Positions 46,915-56,246 of a DNA stretch of 64,000 bases are shown here, one piece after another. Both the position numbers and the translations under genes were made by a program. The stretch is from positions 261 through 64,260 of the forward strand of contig NZ_CAJTSC010000002.1 of NCBI RefSeq assembly GCF_910578895.1. The letters are read 5' to 3'. The notes under the pieces are model-generated. The model was not told where the DNA came from. It saw nothing but the letters and a program-made list of their open reading frames with translations, and made no database searches. Origin of the DNA: an uncultured Bacteroides sp. Lineage in GTDB: Bacteria; Bacteroidota; Bacteroidia; Bacteroidales; Bacteroidaceae. The first letter of the stretch is position 1. Each line of letters starts with the position of its first letter.

Positions 46915-46961
46915 CAGTTCATCTACTTTATATATCCATTTTCCACAACCATTCCGTCTTA

Positions 46962-49900
46962 TCAGTCTTCAATAATTACGCGGAAACCTACATTAAATAT
47001 GCGCTGGTAGGGCAGGAATCCCTTACGCGAATAGGAAGTCGAGAACTTGGGTCTTTCTATAAACGACCCGCCTCTCACGACCTTATATTCCGCATCTGTC
47101 TCTTCATTCTTTACATCATAGGGATAAGATACGTAGTTGGAGCGGGTCCACTCTCCTACATTGCCGTGCATGTTGTACAGTCCGAAAGGATTGGCTTCAT
47201 ACTGTTTGCCCCCAACCTGCACCAGGTTTCCATCGTCCACACTCTCCTCTTTCGGAAGGAACGTGTAGTGCTTATACATCGCATGGTTGGGCTTCATCGG
47301 CTTGGGGTCTACACCTGCCACGGCAAAGAGCAGCGTGGTCTTATCCGCCAGGTTCTCTTTCTTTCCAAAATCCGCGTTCATGTCTCCATACCAGAAGTCC
47401 TTATCGCTTCCGGCCCTACATGCCCATTCCCACTGGGCTTCGGTAGGAAGCGTCACGCGCAATCCGGTCTTCTCGCTCAATTTCCTACAGAATCCCATAG
47501 CATCCTGATAGCTGACGCGAATAACCGGCTGTTCCGGTCTATTGGCAGGATAGCCCTGCACTACGTGGTCTTTCCATTGCTGGTCAATGAAACGACTGTC
47601 ATGTTCGGGATAGAACACGTTGTACTGTTCATTGGTAGTCTCCAACTCGGCCATCCAGAAAGATTTTTCAATATTCACTTTTGCCGTCGGATATGTATCC
47701 GAAGGACCGGCATAGCTTCCCATTATGAATTGTCCTGCCGGAATACGTACAAATGTCATGCTTACTCCGGGAGCGATTTCTATAACCTTACGGTTTTCTT
47801 CCTCGGCAGCCTGCTTGCCTTGTGCTGTCGCAGCATCAAACGGCCACCCTTTCACTTTCAGTTCCTTCACCTTCTTTTCTTGCTCTTTGAGAGGCATGAC
47901 GGGGCGGACTTCTCCCTTACTCTTCAAATAAGAGGCATAATCCGCCAGTTCTTTCCTCCAGTCCACACTGCTTCCGTTCGCATACTTGTCGGTAAGTTCT
48001 ATCCGGCGCTTATACTCATCAAAACCTTTATAAGGAGTCTTGTTGAGGGATTTCACGTCAAAGTAGCCTTTATCGGGAGCATTATAGTCAATCCAATTAT
48101 ACAAGGTGCGCCACTCTTTGTCCGTCAGTTTCACATTATGGTGTCCGCGTTTCAACATACGAACCAATTCGCTGGTATTGGGGTGATACTCATAAGGCTG
48201 CAACACGACCATATCTCCTTCTCCACCCTGACGATGGATATAAGGATGGAAGTTCAGGTAGGACGTACCATATCCGAACTTGTCTTTCTTTCCTCCTCGC
48301 AGGTCGAAAGCTTTTCCACCGTCATGACAGGCAATGCAAGCCCGGTCAAGGATAGGCTGAATCTCCAAATCGAAAGTGAACGAACGGACGCCGCCTTCGG
48401 GGGGAGTAATGGCATCGGGATCTTTCTGAGAAGCAATCACCCGCTTGGGAATGGCAATCTGGTTTTGATCTTCGTGACAACCGATACAAGAGACAACCTC
48501 TCCCGGCTGGGCGGTTACCCAACTACGCATCCATTGAATGGCTACACCGTCCTTATCTACCGGTTGTATGGACAAAGGCGTATTTGCCGGTGCCTTGAAG
48601 ATGACCGATCCGTCTTTTTCTACAGGAACGGTACCCAACAGGCGTTTGATATCCCATCCGGACTGGATGCCGTGCCAGTTATGATCCGACTTAGCCGATG
48701 TATAGGCATATTCATAAGCGTGCAGACGAAGTTCTTTCACCGTGCCGCGAGGTATCCCGCGCAATCCCTCACCTTCATAAATATCCTGAATGAAGAAGGT
48801 AGCTTCTTTCTCGTCCATCTTTACACGATCGGGAATTACAGGCGGCACCGCCACCTTGCGCACCAATGCCGGACTGATAAAACCTTCATCTTCCGCTTCG
48901 AATATACAGGTCACATTATCGAATATGTCCACCAAATAAATACCCCATAATGATTCCGGAGACAATTTGGCAGCTACCAGGAAGTATTTGTCACTTAACA
49001 CGGTAGGTTTGATGAACTGCGGCCATACGCCATCTACCAAACGGTCTTTAAGTTCCTCCTTGATGGGGCGGTTACGATATGGTATCTCCTGCACCATTCC
49101 CGCCACATTCTTACGTCCCTTAGTGGGGTCGAAAATAATCATCCGACCGGAACGAGCCACACCGTGATGCCCTGAAATAATCCCGACAAAAGCCGAACCG
49201 GTGCCGGGAATGGGCTGTACATCGAAAGTACTGTTAGGGAACATGGAACCACTGCCATAAAGAGCTTTGTTTTCCGTTCCATCAGGATTCATGTGCATTA
49301 TAATCCGGGAATAATAATGAGTAAGGTCCGTATATTCCCACCGGGTATACATCACGCGCCCGTTGTTCATAATCACCGGATTCCAGTTTCCATCCTGGTC
49401 AAAGGTCAAACGACGCAAATTACGGTCCTCGGGATTGTAAAGCACCATATTTCCCACCGGATTACTTCCGCTAAGGCAAGGTACGCGGTGATAACCGATA
49501 TTGGAATTGGCGATAATACGTCCGTCAGGCAGATAAGTTCCATCATAAAATTCCAAATCCGGTTCTTCGTTCTCAACTAACGGATGCAAACCATTACCAT
49601 CCAACCGGACTTCAAAAATATTCCAACGGCGATCGTTGCAAAGCTGCGTAAACATCATCCGGTCACCGTCCCAATGCAGGCGCAGGTCGGAAATCGGTGA
49701 ATCAATCTTGGGTTTATAAACCTCACGGACACTCACCTCGCCACGCAGATTCGACAGTTCAACAATCGAAGCATCGAATCCTTTACGTCCCGATGAGCCC
49801 TGATTAGACCAGTTGTTGTTCTGAGTACCCAATTTGGGAGCCATTGCACTACGCGCACCCTCACCCAAGACATAACGCGCCGCCACAATCTTATCCGTAT

Positions 49901-50390
49901 CCAACAACGGATTACCCAACAGGATGCAACGTTTCAACTCCAACGCCTTAGCCGCATCCGACAAAGCTTGGGATTCACCCTGATAGATTCCTTTGAAACC
50001 TTTGCCGACCAATCGTTGCAATTCCTGCCACATCGGTTCATACTTATCCACAAGGTAATTACGGTTCGCTTTCATATCATCGAAAGCAAGTTTTATCGCC
50101 TCTACATTCAACCATGCCAACCGGTTCTGCAACTCCAACACATGGTCTACTTCGCCACGCAATGTCATCACCGCTTTCAGTTGTTTGGCACTGTCCGCTT
50201 CAGACTCTATCGAAGAAAAGCGGTTTAGATAATAAACCTGATCACTCAACCGGGTAATCCGTTTTTTCAACATCCGTTTTTCATAGGAAATACCGGAAGA
50301 AACTGTACTGAGCCCAGCCTTTACTTGCCCCATTGCCAAAGCAGACAAAGACAAAAGCACTGTGCTTAATAATAAAAATACCTTATTCAT
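46962..50390 (-). CDS. Secreted HzsA-like / CxxCH / SUMF1-fold protein
   Basis: 1142 residues; the ATG at 50390 begins a signal peptide (MNKVFLLLSTVLLSLSALA). Residues of about 30-200 are helical. About 230-670 look like the middle domain of hydrazine synthase subunit alpha (HzsA-like): beta-propeller repeats with WDGDRMMFTQLCNDRRWNIF and NGRVMYTRWEYTDLTHYYSR. Two CxxCH motifs, CIGCHEDQ and CIACHDGG, lie near 640 and 690 and may bind c-type heme. A SUMF1/FGE-type domain fills about 880-1142 (PAGQFIMGSY ... NMHGNVGEWTRSNY ... VVRGGSF) but lacks the active-site Cys pair of true formylglycine-generating enzymes. Periplasmic; role unknown. Confidence 0.8.
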   Translation of the reverse strand: MNKVFLLLSTVLLSLSALAMGQVKAGLSTVSSGISYEKRMLKKRITRLSDQVYYLNRFSSIESEADSAKQLKAVMTLRGEVDHVLELQNRLAWLNVEAIKLAFDDMKANRNYLVDKYEPMWQELQRLVGKGFKGIYQGESQALSDAAKALELKRCILLGNPLLDTDKIVAARYVLGEGARSAMAPKLGTQNNNWSNQGSSGRKGFDASIVELSNLRGEVSVREVYKPKIDSPISDLRLHWDGDRMMFTQLCNDRRWNIFEVRLDGNGLHPLVENEEPDLEFYDGTYLPDGRIIANSNIGYHRVPCLSGSNPVGNMVLYNPEDRNLRRLTFDQDGNWNPVIMNNGRVMYTRWEYTDLTHYYSRIIMHMNPDGTENKALYGSGSMFPNSTFDVQPIPGTGSAFVGIISGHHGVARSGRMIIFDPTKGRKNVAGMVQEIPYRNRPIKEELKDRLVDGVWPQFIKPTVLSDKYFLVAAKLSPESLWGIYLVDIFDNVTCIFEAEDEGFISPALVRKVAVPPVIPDRVKMDEKEATFFIQDIYEGEGLRGIPRGTVKELRLHAYEYAYTSAKSDHNWHGIQSGWDIKRLLGTVPVEKDGSVIFKAPANTPLSIQPVDKDGVAIQWMRSWVTAQPGEVVSCIGCHEDQNQIAIPKRVIASQKDPDAITPPEGGVRSFTFDLEIQPILDRACIACHDGGKAFDLRGGKKDKFGYGTSYLNFHPYIHRQGGEGDMVVLQPYEYHPNTSELVRMLKRGHHNVKLTDKEWRTLYNWIDYNAPDKGYFDVKSLNKTPYKGFDEYKRRIELTDKYANGSSVDWRKELADYASYLKSKGEVRPVMPLKEQEKKVKELKVKGWPFDAATAQGKQAAEEENRKVIEIAPGVSMTFVRIPAGQFIMGSYAGPSDTYPTAKVNIEKSFWMAELETTNEQYNVFYPEHDSRFIDQQWKDHVVQGYPANRPEQPVIRVSYQDAMGFCRKLSEKTGLRVTLPTEAQWEWACRAGSDKDFWYGDMNADFGKKENLADKTTLLFAVAGVDPKPMKPNHAMYKHYTFLPKEESVDDGNLVQVGGKQYEANPFGLYNMHGNVGEWTRSNYVSYPYDVKNEETDAEYKVVRGGSFIERPKFSTSYSRKGFLPYQRIFNVGFRVIIED

Positions 50391-50509
50391 AGAATTATTA
50401 TTAGATAAAGACAAAATATCGCCACAAATTCAAACAATCATCTGATATGCAACTTAAGACAACATTCGTTATCACTCTCTTACAGGTCATAAAAGTACAA
50501 ACAGAAACA

Positions 50510-50614
50510 CATGAGGGGCTTGTAGAATTATATATATTATTGTAGTTATCGTCTCAATCTTTGTATATTGACCTAAAAACACAACAATGAATATAATTCT
50601 ACAAGCCCCACATG
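50510..50614. repeat. 105-bp palindromic element
   Basis: GGGGCTTGTAGAATTATAT (50515-50533) is perfectly inverted at 50591-50609; with flanking CATG the arms reach 24 bp with one mismatch. The 58-nt centre has no ORF. It lies in the gap between tsf and the HzsA-like gene. MITE or small structured RNA; not decided. Confidence 0.6.
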
Positions 50615-50736
50615 CGTTCCCATGAAACCATTAACCGACAGAAATAAAAAAAACTATGAGCAAACGGCAATACAAACAATCCATACTCCACCCAATAATG
50701 AAATACGGATGGAAAAGAAAAGAAGAAATTAATTGT

Positions 50737-50777
50737 ATAAAAAAACAGTCACTACGGATATTTCCGAGTGACTGTTT
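50737..50777 (-). terminator. Intrinsic terminator of the rplM-rpsI-rpsB-tsf operon
   Basis: AAACAGTCACT (50743-50753) pairs with AGTGACTGTTT (50767-50777), extended by inner CGGA/TCCG pairs. On the minus strand a U run follows (A tract at 50739-50745). It lies 25 nt after the tsf stop codon. Confidence 0.85.
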
Positions 50778-50801
50778 CTTACATTATTATCAAAATAAAA
50801 A

Positions 50802-51794
50802 TTATTCGGCACGCAAAGTGAAGCGCTTGAAGTCAACAATCTTCAATTCGGGATCAGCTTCTTTCAACACTTCTCTTACTGTCTTCTTGCCATCCATGAT
50901 GTCTTCTTGGTTCAACAAGCAAACTTCTTTCAAGAACTTGCCCAAACGACCCTTGGCAATGTTCTGAATCATTTGTTCCGGCAGGTTTGCAGCTTTTTCT
51001 GCAGACACGGAAGCAATGATTTCTTTTGCCTTCGCTACGTCTTCAGCAGTAATCCAACCCTTAGCCATGTTGCTTTCCATGTGGTCTTCGCTGTCTACGT
51101 GAGCAGGGTTGATACCAGCTTTCTTCAAAGCAGCTTCAACAGCTTTCTGTACTTGTTCTGCTTTTGTCTTCTCAATAGCAACTTCGATTTCTTTCTGCTT
51201 AACCTCTTCAGAAACACCGTCCTCATCGATAGCCAGCGGATTCATTGCAGCAATCTGCATTGCTATTTGCTTAGCCAATTGTTCGTCAGCGCTCTTGTTG
51301 AAAGCAACGATTGTACAAAGACCGTTTCTGTTCATGTGATTGTAAACAACAGTCGTTGTACCCTCTACAGTCAGATAACCGTCGAGTTCCATCTTCTCGC
51401 CTGTGATACCGCTACGGTCAGTCACAGCATCCTGTACAGTACCGTTACCCATCGGCAATGCTTTTACCTCATCCAAAGTTTTACACTTGTTGGCAACAGC
51501 AAGGTCAAGAATGTCTTGAGCCAGTTTCACGAAATCAGCATTCTGAGCAACGAAGTCAGTTTCACACTTCAAAGCAATGATAACAGCAAAGTCACCGGTA
51601 GTTTTAGCCAAAACACAACCTTCAGAAGCCTCGCGGTCTGAACGCTTAGCAGCAACAGCCTGTCCCTTCTTGCGGATAATCTCCATTGCCTTATCGAAAT
51701 CGCCTTCTGCATCGTTCAATGCATTCTTGCAATCCATCATACCAGCACCGGTCATTTTACGGAGCTTGGTTATATCAGCCATACTTACAGCCAT
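50802..51794 (-). CDS. tsf: Translation elongation factor Ts
   Basis: 330 residues, the longer form seen in Bacteroidetes. MADITKLRKMTGAGMMDCKNALND with the TDFV motif in KCETDFVAQNADFV identifies EF-Ts, the GDP exchange factor for EF-Tu. A start at 51782 (MADITK) is possible. Downstream of rpsB by 126 nt in the usual rpsB-tsf order, and closed by a strong terminator. Confidence 0.97.
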   Translation of the reverse strand: MAVSMADITKLRKMTGAGMMDCKNALNDAEGDFDKAMEIIRKKGQAVAAKRSDREASEGCVLAKTTGDFAVIIALKCETDFVAQNADFVKLAQDILDLAVANKCKTLDEVKALPMGNGTVQDAVTDRSGITGEKMELDGYLTVEGTTTVVYNHMNRNGLCTIVAFNKSADEQLAKQIAMQIAAMNPLAIDEDGVSEEVKQKEIEVAIEKTKAEQVQKAVEAALKKAGINPAHVDSEDHMESNMAKGWITAEDVAKAKEIIASVSAEKAANLPEQMIQNIAKGRLGKFLKEVCLLNQEDIMDGKKTVREVLKEADPELKIVDFKRFTLRAE

Positions 51795-51920
51795 AATATC
51801 TTTCCTTTATATTTTAGTTAATAAATATCATTCTAAAAAACGAAAAAGAGCTGAGAATAGAGAATTGAGAATTGCTGTAAAGTAACTCTCAACTTTCAAT
51901 CCTCAACTCTCCACTATGAA

Positions 51921-52757
51921 TTAAGCCTCTTCGTCTTCCTTGATGAAAGCGGCAGCCTTGGCTGCGTTGATTGCATCTTCGTCAGATTTGTCGAGTCTTG
52001 CTTTTGTAGCTTTCTTCTTGCCTTTGTTAGCAGGAGCCTCACCGGCAGCTTCCATATCTACTTTTTCAGCTTTGCGTTCTTCCAGACCTTCCTGCATAGC
52101 AGCACAGCAAGCATCCAAGATAACTTCTACTGATTTAGTAGCATCGTCATTTGCCGGAATTACGAAGTCGATGTTTGAAGGATCTGAGTTAGTATCAACG
52201 ATACCAAATACAGGAATGCCCAAACGGTTAGCTTCGCGAACTGCAATGTTTTCTTTCATTACGTCGATTACGAACAAAGCAGACGGCAGACGAGTCAGGT
52301 CAGCGATAGAGCCCAATGTCTTGTCCAACTTAGCACGTTGACGAGAGATTTGCAGGATTTCTCTCTTAGAGAGGTTAGAATAAGTACCATCGTTAGTCAG
52401 TTTATCGATAGTAGCCATCTTCTTCACAGCCTTACGGATTGTCGGGAAGTTAGTCAACATACCACCCGGCCAGCGCTCGATTACATAAGGCATATTTACA
52501 GATGCAGCCTTATCGGCAACCACCTGCTTAGCTTGTTTTTTAGTAGCAACAAACAGGACTTTCTTTCCTGATTTAGCGATTTGCTTCAAAGCTTCAGCAG
52601 CTTCGTCTATTTTAGCAACCGTCTTGTTGAGGTCAATGATATGAATACCATTGCGCTCCATGAAGATATAAGGAGCCATTGCAGGGTTCCACTTTCTTTT
52701 CAAGTGACCGAAGTGGCAACCGGCTTCCAATAATGTATCAAAATTAGTTCTTGACAT
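51921..52757 (-). CDS. rpsB: 30S ribosomal protein S2
   Basis: 278 residues. The start NFDTLLEAGCHFGHLKRKWNPAM and the GIPVFGIVDTNSDPSNIDFVIPANDDA segment are diagnostic of S2. The C-terminal 40 residues are a charged, Ala/Lys-rich extension (ANKGKKKATKARLDKSDED), common in this phylum. It follows rpsI by a 220-nt gap with a possible leader hairpin. Confidence 0.97.
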   Translation of the reverse strand: MSRTNFDTLLEAGCHFGHLKRKWNPAMAPYIFMERNGIHIIDLNKTVAKIDEAAEALKQIAKSGKKVLFVATKKQAKQVVADKAASVNMPYVIERWPGGMLTNFPTIRKAVKKMATIDKLTNDGTYSNLSKREILQISRQRAKLDKTLGSIADLTRLPSALFVIDVMKENIAVREANRLGIPVFGIVDTNSDPSNIDFVIPANDDATKSVEVILDACCAAMQEGLEERKAEKVDMEAAGEAPANKGKKKATKARLDKSDEDAINAAKAAAFIKEDEEA

Positions 52758-52801
52758 TTTGTTTTAATCTTTAAAATCGTTTACTTTCTTTTTTGTTTTT
52801 T

Positions 52802-52852
52802 CTAAACCAACCGCCGGGTAGCCTATCCGAATGAAGAGTCCCGGTAGTTTAG
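52802..52852 (-). promoter_or_regulatory. Possible rpsB leader structure
   Basis: CTAAAC (52802-52807) pairs with GTTTAG (52847-52852), with inner ACCG/CCGGT and GGG/CCC pairing. It lies 45 nt upstream of rpsB in the rpsI-rpsB gap. It may be a ribosomal-protein binding site; structure and role are inferred. Confidence 0.35.
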
Positions 52853-52977
52853 ATACTAAACGCTTTTTTCAGTTCTTGAGTCTTTAAGTTTCTGAGTTTT
52901 AAGCTTCCGCGTCCGAAGGAAACCTCATTAGCTCTAACTTACAAACTAACAAACTTATAAAACTTACAAACTCAAAA

Positions 52978-53364
52978 TTAACGTTTACTGAACTGGAATC
53001 TACGACGTGCTTTCGGTTGTCCCGGTTTCTTACGTTCAACAGAACGAGGATCGCGAGTCATGAAGCCTTCAGCGCGGAGAGCAGCCTTATCTTCAGCATT
53101 GATTTTCACCAGCGCACGAGCAATTGCAAGACGCAATGCCTGAGATTGACCGGTAAAACCACCACCACAGAGGTTCACTTTGATATCGTACTTTTCAGCA
53201 ACACCCAATTTACTCAACGGCTGTTTAACTACATATTGAAGAATGCTTGATGGAAAGTACTCTGCGAGGTCTCTCTTGTTAATAGTAATCTTTCCAGTAC
53301 CTTCGCTTACGAAAATACGTGCAATTGCACTTTTACGTCTGCCTAATGCATTTACTACTTCCAT
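52978..53364 (-). CDS. rpsI: 30S ribosomal protein S9
   Basis: 128 residues. MEVVNALGRRKSAIARIFV, the GGGFTGQSQALRLAIARAL segment and the C-terminal RKKPGQPKARRRFQFSKR are the S9 signature; the basic tail reaches the ribosomal P site in known structures. Co-transcribed with rplM (gap of 6 nt). Confidence 0.98.
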   Translation of the reverse strand: MEVVNALGRRKSAIARIFVSEGTGKITINKRDLAEYFPSSILQYVVKQPLSKLGVAEKYDIKVNLCGGGFTGQSQALRLAIARALVKINAEDKAALRAEGFMTRDPRSVERKKPGQPKARRRFQFSKR

Positions 53365-53370
53365 TATCTC

Positions 53371-53832
53371 TTATTTAAGTGCGTTAATATCAATCATTTT
53401 CGGGTTCTGAGCTTCGTGCTTGTGCTCGTTGCCGGCATATACATACATATTACCCAACAATTTAGCGCCCAACTTATTCTTAGGCAACATACCCTTTACT
53501 ACTTTTCTCAGCAACTTGTCATCACCGTTCGGTTTTGCCTGCAAACGAGCAGGAGTAATTTCTCTCTGACCGCCGGGATAACCTGTATATGACAGATATA
53601 CCTTGTCATTCCATTTGTTACCGGTTAATTTTACTTTGTCGGCATTGATAATGATTACATTATCGCCACAATCTACGTGAGGAGTAAAGTTAGGTTTATA
53701 CTTTCCTCTCAACAGTTTCGCAACTTTTGCGCCCAAACGACCCAACACTTGGTCTGTAGCGTCAACAATGACCCATTCTTTAGTCACTGTAGCTTTGTTT
53801 GCAGAAATGGTCTTGTAACTTAAAGTATCCAC
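53371..53832 (-). CDS. rplM: 50S ribosomal protein L13
   Basis: 153 residues. WVIVDATDQVLGRLGAKVAK, KPNFTPHVDCGDNVIIIN and KGMLPKNKLGAKLLGN are typical L13 segments. First gene of the rplM-rpsI-rpsB-tsf unit; the promoter lies 128 nt upstream, leaving a leader long enough for feedback control. Confidence 0.98.
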   Translation of the reverse strand: MDTLSYKTISANKATVTKEWVIVDATDQVLGRLGAKVAKLLRGKYKPNFTPHVDCGDNVIIINADKVKLTGNKWNDKVYLSYTGYPGGQREITPARLQAKPNGDDKLLRKVVKGMLPKNKLGAKLLGNMYVYAGNEHKHEAQNPKMIDINALK

Positions 53833-53959
53833 TCTTAATTGTTTTTTTAAAATGTTACTACTAAATGTTTCACTTCACCACGAATTAACCACCTCGGACA
53901 AAGGGAGATTAACTCGCTATGAATTAATTGCTTATCCTTATGAGATAATAATCGGCTTG

Positions 53960-53990
53960 CAAAGGTACGGATTTTCTTATAACTGGCAAA
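53960..53990 (-). promoter_or_regulatory. Promoter of the rplM-rpsI-rpsB-tsf operon
   Basis: -33 TTTG (53987-53990) and -7 TACCTTTG (53960-53967) on the minus strand are 19 nt apart, a near-ideal Bacteroides promoter. The rplM start is 128 nt downstream. Confidence 0.8.
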
Positions 53991-54169
53991 CGTTTTCTTC
54001 TTTTTTTTAAGTTGCACTTGGCTGATATACAACAAAAAGAAATTATCTTCCAAGGAAATAAAGACATCCCTGGAAGATAATGAAACAGACCTCTACCGAC
54101 ACAAGCAGGCATTCCTTATCAAGGCGTACTGACTATTGTATAAAGAAGCAAAATCATGTCTATTTACCG

Positions 54170-54661
54170 CTACCGAACAATATTTTCAGGAAATACAAGC
54201 GGCATATTCAGCCGTTTCCAGGTTTCGTGAAACCATGTGTTCAGTTCATTCCCGTTTAAATCTTTTGCAATAAAATATTTCAGGTACATCACGCCGCCTT
54301 CGCCCATCTCGAATTCGAGAAGATTATCCTTATGGTCCAGCATAGGTAAATGAATATTCCTCTCAATGCTTTCTTTGTAGGCTGTATCCGACACTTGCCG
54401 GTATGTGCCATACCCTGTAATAATGGCATCCTCACCGGGACGTATCGTAAAATTCACGATACGACCATCGTCGCTCAACACCTTGAATGTATTACTCGGC
54501 TTCAATATTCCGGGAATATCCGGATTTTCGGACACATAATGACATAACTGCCAAATACCCTCCAGATGCGCCGGTTCAAAAGCCTCCTTATCCTGCGCCC
54601 GGACTCCTGCTACCGCAAACAGCATTGCTGCCAGCATGGTAAAGAAATAATTCTTTTTCAT
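54170..54661 (-). CDS. Secreted DUF4488-like protein
   Basis: 163 residues with a signal peptide ([15 protein letters not shown]). [20 protein letters not shown] starts a small beta-rich lipocalin-like domain; IWxLC and [20 protein letters not shown] recall DUF4488 proteins of Bacteroides. Function unknown. It stands alone on the minus strand, downstream of the asnS terminator. Confidence 0.7.
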   Translation of the reverse strand: MKKNYFFTMLAAMLFAVAGVRAQDKEAFEPAHLEGIWQLCHYVSENPDIPGILKPSNTFKVLSDDGRIVNFTIRPGEDAIITGYGTYRQVSDTAYKESIERNIHLPMLDHKDNLLEFEMGEGGVMYLKYFIAKDLNGNELNTWFHETWKRLNMPLVFPENIVR

Positions 54662-54743
54662 ATTCGTATGATATTGGTTAACGTTACATCACTGCTGTTG
54701 CCCAAATATAAAGAATTATTTCGAAAAATAACATTTTAGCACA

Positions 54744-54780
54744 TAAAAAAAGCCCGCATAAATCAAAGTTTATGCGGACT
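54744..54780 (-). terminator. Intrinsic terminator of asnS
   Basis: AGCCCGCATAAA (54751-54762) pairs with TTTATGCGGACT (54769-54780), loop of 6 nt, followed on the minus strand by seven U (54744-54750). It lies 36 nt after the asnS stop. Confidence 0.85.
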
Positions 54781-54816
54781 TTTCCATAAAATATATTTTA
54801 TTTCACCTTCTACCGA

Positions 54817-56220
54817 TTAGAACTCTGCATTACGCGGAGTACGCGGGAACGGTATCACGTCACGAATGTTGGTCATACCCGTTACGAATAACAGCAAACG
54901 CTCAAAGCCTAACCCGAAACCTGAATGCGGGCATGTACCGAATTTACGGGTATCAAGATACCACCACATATCCTTCATCGGAATATGAAGCTCTTCGATA
55001 CGGTTCATCAGTTTAGCATAATCCGCTTCACGTTCCGAGCCTCCGATTATCTCGCCGATTTTCGGAAAAAGGACATCCATGGCACGCACGGTCTTTCCGT
55101 CCTCATTCTGCTTCATATAGAATGCCTTGATTTCTTTCGGATAATCTGTCAGGATAACCGGACGCTTGAAGTGCTCTTCCACCAAGTAACGCTCATGTTC
55201 GGAAGCCAAATCAACTCCCCAATATACAGGGAACTCAAACTTATGCCCTTTTGCCGCAGCTTCTTCCAAAATCTTGATACCATCCGTATAAGGCAGGCGA
55301 ACGAAACTTTCCTTCAAAACACCTTGCAGACGCTCTATCAAGCCCTTGTCGAACATATCGTTCAGGAACTTCACATCATCAGCACAATTGTCCAAGGCCC
55401 ACTGCACGCAGAACTTGATGAACTCTTCTGCCAAATCCATATTATCGGTGATATCATTAAACGCAACTTCCGGTTCAACCATCCAGAATTCCGCCAAGTG
55501 ACGGGGAGTATTGGAATTTTCCGCACGGAACGTAGGACCGAATGTATAGATGCCACCCAACGCCGTAGCGGCAAGTTCACCTTCCAACTGACCGGAAACC
55601 GTCAGACTGGCTTGCTTGCCGAAAAAATCGTCATCGTAGATAATAGAACCGTTTTCGTCCTTCTTCAAATCATACAGGTTCATTGTAGTAACCTGAAACA
55701 TCTGTCCGGCACCTTCACAGTCGGAAGCCGTGATGATAGGCGTATGGAAATAGAAGAACCCTTTCTTATGGAAGAATTCATGGATAGCGATAGCCATGTT
55801 ATGACGGATACGGAACACTGCGCCAAACGTATTCGTACGCGGACGCAAATGAGCAATCTCACGAAGGAACTCCATAGAATGTCCTTTCTTCTGTAAAGGA
55901 TATGTGTTGTCGCAAGTTCCCAACACCTCTATTTCATGAGCCTGAATTTCGGCTTTCTGACCGGAGCCTACCGATTCCGTCAATACACCGTTCACGCTCA
56001 AACAAGCGCCAGTCGTAATATTCTTCAGCATCTCTTCATTGAAGTTTGCCAAATCTACCACAATCTGCACATTATTTATTGTAGAACCGTCGTTCAGGGC
56101 GATAAAATTAACTTGTTTACTACCTCTGCGGGTACGAACCCAGCCTTTCACGTTGACCATAGCGCCAAAATCTTCACGCTTCAACAGGTCAACAATCTTT
56201 GTTCTACTGATTTTTTCCAT
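54817..56220 (-). CDS. asnS: Asparaginyl-tRNA synthetase
   Basis: 467 residues; the ATG at 56220 ([13 protein letters not shown]) is preferred over the 28-codon upstream extension, which overlaps the neighbouring gene. An OB-fold anticodon domain (about 15-105) precedes a class II catalytic core: motif 2 [21 protein letters not shown] and motif 3 [33 protein letters not shown] fits AsnRS. It charges tRNA-Asn. It follows the pseudouridine synthase gene by 26 nt. Confidence 0.96.
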   Translation of the reverse strand: MEKISRTKIVDLLKREDFGAMVNVKGWVRTRRGSKQVNFIALNDGSTINNVQIVVDLANFNEEMLKNITTGACLSVNGVLTESVGSGQKAEIQAHEIEVLGTCDNTYPLQKKGHSMEFLREIAHLRPRTNTFGAVFRIRHNMAIAIHEFFHKKGFFYFHTPIITASDCEGAGQMFQVTTMNLYDLKKDENGSIIYDDDFFGKQASLTVSGQLEGELAATALGGIYTFGPTFRAENSNTPRHLAEFWMVEPEVAFNDITDNMDLAEEFIKFCVQWALDNCADDVKFLNDMFDKGLIERLQGVLKESFVRLPYTDGIKILEEAAAKGHKFEFPVYWGVDLASEHERYLVEEHFKRPVILTDYPKEIKAFYMKQNEDGKTVRAMDVLFPKIGEIIGGSEREADYAKLMNRIEELHIPMKDMWWYLDTRKFGTCPHSGFGLGFERLLLFVTGMTNIRDVIPFPRTPRNAEF

Positions 56221-56246
56221 AATACAGTTATTATACTTATTATATA

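Noticed and set aside
46797..48950. 717-codon ORF antisense to the HzsA-like gene
   Set aside because: Shadow of the minus-strand gene; no coherent motifs.
46962..50390. Formylglycine-generating sulfatase activator
   Set aside because: The C-terminal fold is present but the active-site Cys residues are missing and no sulfatase gene is nearby.
50510..50614. Invertible promoter (phase switch)
   Set aside because: The inverted arms fit, but no promoter consensus lies in the centre and no recombinase gene or switchable surface gene is adjacent.
50656..50967. 103-codon plus-strand ORF
   Set aside because: Runs through the tsf terminator and antisense to tsf; basic low-complexity start only.
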